A DNA stretch of 11,260 nucleotides from CBDULX01 sp965368175 (GTDB taxonomy: Bacteria; Pseudomonadota; Gammaproteobacteria; SZUA-229). The notes beneath the pieces are model-generated. The model was given only the letters and a program-made list of their open reading frames with translations. It was not told the origin of the DNA and did no database searches. Made by a program: the position numbers and the translations under genes. How positions within the stretch are numbered: the first letter of the stretch is position 1; every line of letters begins with the position of its first letter. The stretch lies in the NCBI GenBank assembly GCA_965368175.1, contig CBDULX010000097.1:1-11260 (forward strand), read 5' to 3'. Shown piece after piece: positions 6,600 to 11,260 of this stretch.

Positions 6600-8608
6600 C
6601 GTCGGCTGATGTCGATGCAGATATCGATACGGTTGTGCGTGTAAAAGGGTTCAAAAAACAATATCGAAAGCAAGTCGCCGTGGATGGTATCAACCTGGAG
6701 ATCAGACGTGGCGAAATCTACGGCCTAATCGGTCCGGACGGCGCGGGCAAGAGCAGCATAATGAAAGCCGTTGCCGGTGTACTGACTTTTGATAGCGGTA
6801 CCTTAGAGGTCTTCGATATTCTGGTTGATTCCGAGCGCTCTGCCGAACGTGTAAAACAACGCATCGGTTTAATGCCCCAGGGGCTCGGGCTTAACCTTTA
6901 TCCCGAACTGTCTATTGAAGAGAACATCGATTTCTTCGCCCGTTTGCGGCTGGTTCCGGAAAATGAGCTTGCGCAACGCAAACAACGGTTACTTGAAATT
7001 ACGCGCCTGGAGCAGTTTCGAAAACGGCCAATGAAACAGCTATCCGGCGGAATGAAGCAGAAACTTGGATTAGTTTGTACCCTGATACATGAACCGGATT
7101 TGATTATCCTTGATGAACCCACTACGGGTGTAGACCCTGTGTCGCGCCGGGATTTCTGGGCAATTCTTGCGGAACTGTTACGCGAACGAGGGACAACCGC
7201 CCTGGTATCCACGGCCTACATGGATGAGGCAACACGTTTCCACCGCACCTCACTGCTGTTTGATGGACGAGTATTGGCACAGGGCGAGCCGGAGGAAATT
7301 CTTGCCCTGGTGCCTGGCAGTCTGGTGACCCTGCGTGCACGGCCACAGGTACAGGCGTTGGCTCAACTGAAAAACCGCTTCGACCAGGTCGAGGCCCTGG
7401 GGCCATGGTTCAGGGTGTTCGTAGAGCAGTCGCTAAAGCAGGCCGCCGCCGACCAGGTGCGCGATGCTGTGGCTGAGCTTGAGGTGACGGATCTCAATGT
7501 TGACGAGCCGGAGCTGGAGGATGTGTTCGTGGCCTTGCTGCGTAACAAAAAGCTTATTGAACAGACACAAACAAACACAATAGTGCCTGCATCAGCAGCA
7601 CAGGTGAAGCGCAACAACACGTCCAATGACAATCGTGCGGTCGACAGCAACGCTATCGAAGCCAATGAACTGATACGGGACTTCGGAAACTTCCGCGCTG
7701 TGAACAAAGTTAGCTTTAAGGTGCCCCAGGGTGAAATTTTCGGTCTTCTGGGCGCCAATGGTGCTGGCAAAACCACTGTCATTAAAATGCTCACCGGCTT
7801 GATGCCACCCAGCGCAGGGGCGGGCCGAGTCGCGGGTGCAGACATGCGTAGCGCATCGCAGACCATTAAAGAACGTATTGGTTACATGTCTCAGGCATTC
7901 TCTTTGTATCAGGACCTGACCGTGGTGGAAAATATTCGCCTGTTCGCCGCCATTTATGGTCTGGATACAGCTGCAGCAGAGCAACGGCTGGCCTGGATTA
8001 TCGACATGGCCGGACTTGCAGGATATGAAAACGCACAGGCCGGACAACTGCCTATGGGTTTGCGCCAGCGTCTGGCACTGGGCTGTGCGTTGGTGCATCG
8101 TCCGCAGATACTGTTTCTGGACGAACCCACTTCTGGTGTCGATCCAGTCGGCCGCCGCAGCTTTTGGGATATTCTTTTTCGCCTGTCGCGTGAAGATGGT
8201 GTGGCTATCCTGGTGACGACCCATTACATGAGCGAGGCGGAGCACTGCGATCATCTGGCACTGATGTATGCCGGGCGCGTTGTTGCCGATGCCTCGCCAG
8301 AACAAATGAAGCTGGAAGTAAACGAAGAAGCAGGGAAATTGCTGGAATTGCAAACTGATCATCCGCTAGTCGCACTGGGTTTGTTGCAGGAAGCCGGCTT
8401 CGACGGGGTTGCTCTGTTTGGTAAACGGATCCACCTTTTAGCCAAAGAATCGGCAATGGCGAAACAGAACATTGAGACGGTACTTAAAGCTGCAAACGTT
8501 AATTTACTCAGTGTTAATGAACGACCATTAAGCATGGAGGACGTGTTTGTCTATCGGGTACTGGCGCTTGAAAAAAATGAACGTAAGAAACAGGGGCGTG
8601 AGGCTTAA
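6578..8608 (+). CDS. Double ATP-binding ABC transporter subunit (YbhF type)
   Basis: A 676-residue cytoplasmic ATPase with two fused nucleotide-binding domains, powering the two downstream permeases. Domain 1 (about 15-240): Walker A GPDGAGKSS at 52-60, signature LSGGMKQ at 155-161, Walker B LIILDEP at 175-181. Its switch position reads STAYMDEA, so Ala213 stands where histidine is usual. Domain 2 (about 365-590): Walker A GANGAGKTT at 392-400, a degenerate signature LPMGLRQ at 491-497, Walker B ILFLDEP at 511-517, and an intact switch THYMSEA with His549. A polar linker (about 325-360) joins them. The lost histidine and the lost SGG would fall in the same composite site, leaving one normal site. 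The order and features match E. coli YbhF and the ATPase part of RbbA. The gene overlaps the adaptor by 22 bases and the first permease by one base (TAATG). The substrate is not deducible; E. coli YbhFSR has been linked to drug and cation export. Confidence 0.94.
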   Translation: MGETALVASADVDADIDTVVRVKGFKKQYRKQVAVDGINLEIRRGEIYGLIGPDGAGKSSIMKAVAGVLTFDSGTLEVFDILVDSERSAERVKQRIGLMPQGLGLNLYPELSIEENIDFFARLRLVPENELAQRKQRLLEITRLEQFRKRPMKQLSGGMKQKLGLVCTLIHEPDLIILDEPTTGVDPVSRRDFWAILAELLRERGTTALVSTAYMDEATRFHRTSLLFDGRVLAQGEPEEILALVPGSLVTLRARPQVQALAQLKNRFDQVEALGPWFRVFVEQSLKQAAADQVRDAVAELEVTDLNVDEPELEDVFVALLRNKKLIEQTQTNTIVPASAAQVKRNNTSNDNRAVDSNAIEANELIRDFGNFRAVNKVSFKVPQGEIFGLLGANGAGKTTVIKMLTGLMPPSAGAGRVAGADMRSASQTIKERIGYMSQAFSLYQDLTVVENIRLFAAIYGLDTAAAEQRLAWIIDMAGLAGYENAQAGQLPMGLRQRLALGCALVHRPQILFLDEPTSGVDPVGRRSFWDILFRLSREDGVAILVTTHYMSEAEHCDHLALMYAGRVVADASPEQMKLEVNEEAGKLLELQTDHPLVALGLLQEAGFDGVALFGKRIHLLAKESAMAKQNIETVLKAANVNLLSVNERPLSMEDVFVYRVLALEKNERKKQGREA

Positions 8609-9762
8609 TGAATATCAGACGCATTACCGCCGTTATTTCCAAAGAGTGGCGAGAGATCATTCGCGACCGTCTTTTTTTTACACTGGCCTTTGTGGTACCC
8701 AGCATGCTGATGTTGTTATTTGGCTATGGTTTATCCCTTGATGTCGAAAATATTCCTTTTGCTGTTGTCGATCGTGATGGCAGCAGCTTAAGTCGAGATT
8801 ATGCTTACCGTTTTATTGATTCACGTTACTTTCAATTTAAGGGGTATTCAAATGATGAACGAGAACTCGCGCCCTTGTTAAGTGATAATACACTGCGTGC
8901 CGTTATCGTCATTCCTGAACACTTTGAAGAAAATCTGTTAGCCGGTCGACCGGCGCATGTGCAAACCCTTATCGATGGCACGTTCCCATTTCGTGCCCAG
9001 ACGACTAAAGGTTATGTCATTGCTATTAACAGCGCCTTGAGCATGCAACTGTTAGCAAACTATTTAGGAAAAACACAGGGCATGACGCCTCAACAGGCAC
9101 AGGCGATGCTGCAACCGGTGAAACTGCAGGTGCGTTATCTCTATAACCAAAGCGTGAAAAGCATCTGGTCATTGGCGCCCAAACTTATCATGGTTATCCT
9201 GATGATATCGCCACCTTTTTTGACCGCGCTGGGTGTGGTGCGCGAAAAGGAAAGCGGGTCTATCTATAATATTTATGCTTCCACAGTTAGCCGTGGCGAA
9301 TTTTTGATCGGCAAGATCACCCCCTATGTGTTGATCTCAACAGCGAATGCATTAATTCTCTGGCTACTGGCAAACGAACTGTTTGGTGCACCGTTTAAGG
9401 GGGATTTTCTGCTGTTCTTCGTGACCTCGGTGATCTACGTAGTTTGCACCACTGGTATTGGTTTACTGGTCTCAGTGGTGGTGCGTACACAGGTGGCGGC
9501 GATGATAGCGACAGCCATTGTGACTGTTGTGCCGGCCGTATTGTACTCCGGTGTGCTGATTCCTATATCCTCACTATCCGGACAGGCTCAGGTCACCGCA
9601 CACCTGTTGCCAGCCATGTATTACACCGACATAGTCATGGGCAGTTTTCTTAAGGGTGTCGGTTTAACAGCGTTGTGGGGTAACGTGCTGGTGCTGGTTT
9701 TGTATACAGTGGTATTGTTTAGTGCCGGTTATTATATGTTTAGCAAAAGGCCATCGGCATGA
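8608..9762 (+). CDS. ABC-2 type permease, first (YbhS-like)
   Basis: A 384-residue inner-membrane protein of the ABC-2 membrane family. One helix near the N-terminus (about 22-42) is followed by a large periplasmic part (about 43-190) and five C-terminal helices (about 193-213, 239-258, 266-291, 297-320 and 356-377). The cytoplasmic stretch REKESGSIYNIYASTVSR after the second helix is the usual ABC-2 coupling motif that contacts the ATPase. The start ATG overlaps the ATPase stop (TAATG), with GTGAGG as ribosome binding site, so translation is coupled. It pairs with the second permease to form the transmembrane part of the pump. A run of eight T bases at 8672-8679 encodes Phe-Phe at the start of the first helix. 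Assignment as the S rather than R subunit rests on gene order and general resemblance. Confidence 0.9.
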   Translation: MNIRRITAVISKEWREIIRDRLFFTLAFVVPSMLMLLFGYGLSLDVENIPFAVVDRDGSSLSRDYAYRFIDSRYFQFKGYSNDERELAPLLSDNTLRAVIVIPEHFEENLLAGRPAHVQTLIDGTFPFRAQTTKGYVIAINSALSMQLLANYLGKTQGMTPQQAQAMLQPVKLQVRYLYNQSVKSIWSLAPKLIMVILMISPPFLTALGVVREKESGSIYNIYASTVSRGEFLIGKITPYVLISTANALILWLLANELFGAPFKGDFLLFFVTSVIYVVCTTGIGLLVSVVVRTQVAAMIATAIVTVVPAVLYSGVLIPISSLSGQAQVTAHLLPAMYYTDIVMGSFLKGVGLTALWGNVLVLVLYTVVLFSAGYYMFSKRPSA

Positions 9763-10904
9763 ATATTCAAGTCTGGTGGCGTCGATTGCGTATGATGACA
9801 ATCAAGGAACTGTTGCAACTGTTCCGTGATACGGTGCTGATTTTTTTTACCGTCTATGCTTTTACCGTCGATGTTTACCTGGCAGGTTCCGGTGTCAGTC
9901 TGTCGCTCAACAATGCCGCCATGGTGGTGCAGGATGCTGATCATAGTTTTGCCTCGCGTGAACTGATCTATCGTTTTCAACCGCCCTATTTCAGGCTGGA
10001 CGGTGAAATTCAGCATCCCGATGAAGGCATTCGCCTGCTCGATCGCGGCGAGGCCATGATCGTGCTGGATATACCGCCGCAGTTCGAACAGTCACTGGCC
10101 AGGGGTGAACCGACGGCGGTGCAGATGCAGGTGGATACCACTAACTCCGTGCTGGGTTTTCTTGCGAGTAGCTACGCTGCTCAAATTGTCGGGCAATATG
10201 GGCTAGAAACAGCATTCGAGCGTAGTGGTCTGGATGCCGACAGTCTGCAACACTCACCGGTTATCGTCGACGATCATCGAGTCTGGTTCAATCCTAATCA
10301 GAACGATGCCTGGTTTATGTCTATCTCCGAATTACTCACCGTTATCACCCTGTTTGCCATTATGTTACCGGCCGCCGCCATGGTACGCGAGAAAGAACGC
10401 GGTACCGTGGAACAACTTCTGGTGTCGCCACTCACGCCATTACAAATTATGTTACCTAAAGTGATTGCTATGACACTGGTCATTCTTGCCATGACGGGGC
10501 TAAGTCTTGTGTTGGTGTTGAAGGGCATTTTTGATGTACCACTGAAAGGGAGCCTGTTATTATTTTTTGCCATCACTGCGCTCTACGTGTTTACCACCGC
10601 AGGGCTGGGATTGCTGATTGCCACATTTACCCGCAATATGGCCCAGGCCGGCATGTTAATCATACTTATATTGGCACCGATGATGTTTCTATCGGGTGCC
10701 TGGACACCGCCCGAGGCAATGCCGACATGGATGAGCACGCTGATGATGATTTCTCCTTTGCATTATTTTATCGATGCAGGTTATGGCATTTTGTTGAAAG
10801 GGGCGGGTATTGAACTGGTATGGGAATCTCTGGTGGGTATCTTTGTACTCGGCAGTGTGAATTTTGCCATTGGATTGTGGCGTTTCAGGCGCCAGTTTGG
10901 ATAG
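9759..10904 (+). CDS. ABC-2 type permease, second (YbhR-like)
   Basis: A 381-residue inner-membrane protein with the same layout as its upstream neighbour: a first helix about 24-42, a periplasmic region to about 187, then helices at about 190-208, 229-250, 262-286, 292-314 and 350-372. The motif REKERGTVEQLLVSPLTPLQ after the second helix is the canonical ABC-2 coupling segment, and GAWTPPEAMPTWM between the last helices is typical of the family. It starts within the stop codon of the first permease (ATGA overlap), so the two are translated as a coupled pair, likely forming a heterodimer on the double ATPase. It is the last gene of the operon; 145 bases follow before the next adaptor gene. 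A run of eight T bases at 9841-9848 lies at the position equivalent to that in the first permease. Confidence 0.92.
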   Translation: MNIQVWWRRLRMMTIKELLQLFRDTVLIFFTVYAFTVDVYLAGSGVSLSLNNAAMVVQDADHSFASRELIYRFQPPYFRLDGEIQHPDEGIRLLDRGEAMIVLDIPPQFEQSLARGEPTAVQMQVDTTNSVLGFLASSYAAQIVGQYGLETAFERSGLDADSLQHSPVIVDDHRVWFNPNQNDAWFMSISELLTVITLFAIMLPAAAMVREKERGTVEQLLVSPLTPLQIMLPKVIAMTLVILAMTGLSLVLVLKGIFDVPLKGSLLLFFAITALYVFTTAGLGLLIATFTRNMAQAGMLIILILAPMMFLSGAWTPPEAMPTWMSTLMMISPLHYFIDAGYGILLKGAGIELVWESLVGIFVLGSVNFAIGLWRFRRQFG

Positions 10905-11049
10905 CAACATGGCCACACAGTAAGAATTATAGAGTCAAGTAATCTGTGGTGGTACGGATCAAAAATTACTTTTCGATGTTGCTGAGCGGTTGAGTAAAAA
11001 TACTTTTTAGTTAACTGGTTATGAAGTAAGGGATGAGGGGGGGCGAGCA
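10905..11049. other. Gap between efflux operon and second adaptor gene
   Basis: The gap contains an imperfect inverted repeat, CCACACAG at 10913-10920 and CTGTGGTGG at 10944-10952 (8 pairs with one bulged G, 23-base loop, no T run), a near-repeat AAAAATTACTTTT / AAAAATACTTTTT at 10961-10973 and 10996-11008, and a small dyad TAAC-TG-GTTA at 11012-11021. None is a clear terminator or promoter. The gap suggests, but does not prove, a separate transcription unit for the downstream gene. Confidence 0.35.
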
Positions 11050-11260
11050 ATGAAGAAAGGCATGAAGCAAGCAATAATGGGTGTGGTACTTTTCCTTGCT
11101 ATGGCCGGAGGCTGGTTGCTGTGGCAATACTTTCAATCGCCGGCATTACCCGCAAGCTTCGCCTCTGGTAACGGGCGCATCGAAGCCACCGAATATGATA
11201 TTGCCACCCGGCAATCCGGTCGTATCACCGATGTGCTGGCCAGAGAAGGTGACATGGTTG
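11050..11260 (+). CDS. Second HlyD-like membrane-fusion protein, N-terminal part (cut by window edge)
   Basis: Seventy codons are visible, starting MKKGMKQAIMGVV, with one membrane anchor (about 7-27) and then the first lipoyl half: NGRIEATEYDIATRQSGRI followed by REGDMV. This matches the same region of the adaptor at 5691 (shared NGRIE, GR and REGD positions) and is typical of adaptors for YhiI/RbbA- or YbhG-type ABC pumps. A strong purine run (GAGGGGGGG, 11035-11043) lies six bases before the ATG. The helical hairpin, second lipoyl half and barrel lie beyond the window. By the usual gene order, an ATPase and permease genes probably follow; that is inference. Confidence 0.85.
   Translation, partial: MKKGMKQAIMGVVLFLAMAGGWLLWQYFQSPALPASFASGNGRIEATEYDIATRQSGRITDVLAREGDMV

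Noticed and set aside
7592..8362. 256-codon reverse-strand ORF inside the ATPase gene
   Set aside because: It lies antisense to conserved Walker and signature motifs, and its translation is not protein-like (Cys/His/Gln-rich with no domain).

Overview
This window looks like a piece of a proteobacterial chromosome. A gammaproteobacterium or close relative is most likely, because of the Gram-negative tripartite efflux operon (outer-membrane factor, membrane-fusion protein and ABC transporter of the E. coli YbhFSR type) and a bacterial alpha-glucan phosphorylase. The species cannot be read from the sequence. There are no tRNA or rRNA genes, CRISPR arrays, transposases or integrases. The large genes have mixed base composition (a sampled stretch of the phosphorylase is about 53% GC), while the region upstream of the first forward gene is AT-rich (about 34% GC by hand count over 601-900).

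Left part (1-1674): a leftward, truncated gene for an exported protein whose mature start resembles DUF1207 proteins is separated by about 500 bases of AT-rich DNA from a small rightward membrane protein of DUF4405 type. The gap holds an 18-base near-perfect palindrome and three copies of an ATTTAACA half-site, both good operator candidates. After the DUF4405 gene comes about 390 bases with only a small, possibly frameshifted signal-peptide ORF and a diverged second copy of the palindrome.

Middle (1675-4236): a full-length GT35 alpha-glucan (glycogen/maltodextrin) phosphorylase with all expected motifs, including the PLP lysine.

Right part (4318-10904): a compact five-gene efflux operon: TolC-like outer-membrane factor, HlyD-like membrane-fusion protein, double-ATPase ABC protein and two ABC-2 permeases. 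The last four genes are overlapped or translationally coupled. The double ATPase appears to have one intact and one degenerate composite ATP site. Together the products can form a channel from the cytoplasm across the inner membrane, periplasm and outer membrane. The substrate cannot be told from sequence.

Right edge (11050-11260): the start of a second, related HlyD-like protein after a 145-base gap, which suggests a second transporter of the same class directly downstream.

No clearly new system is visible. The most interesting points are the asymmetric ATPase, the tandem adaptor genes, the repeated palindrome and the possible small broken gene before the phosphorylase.
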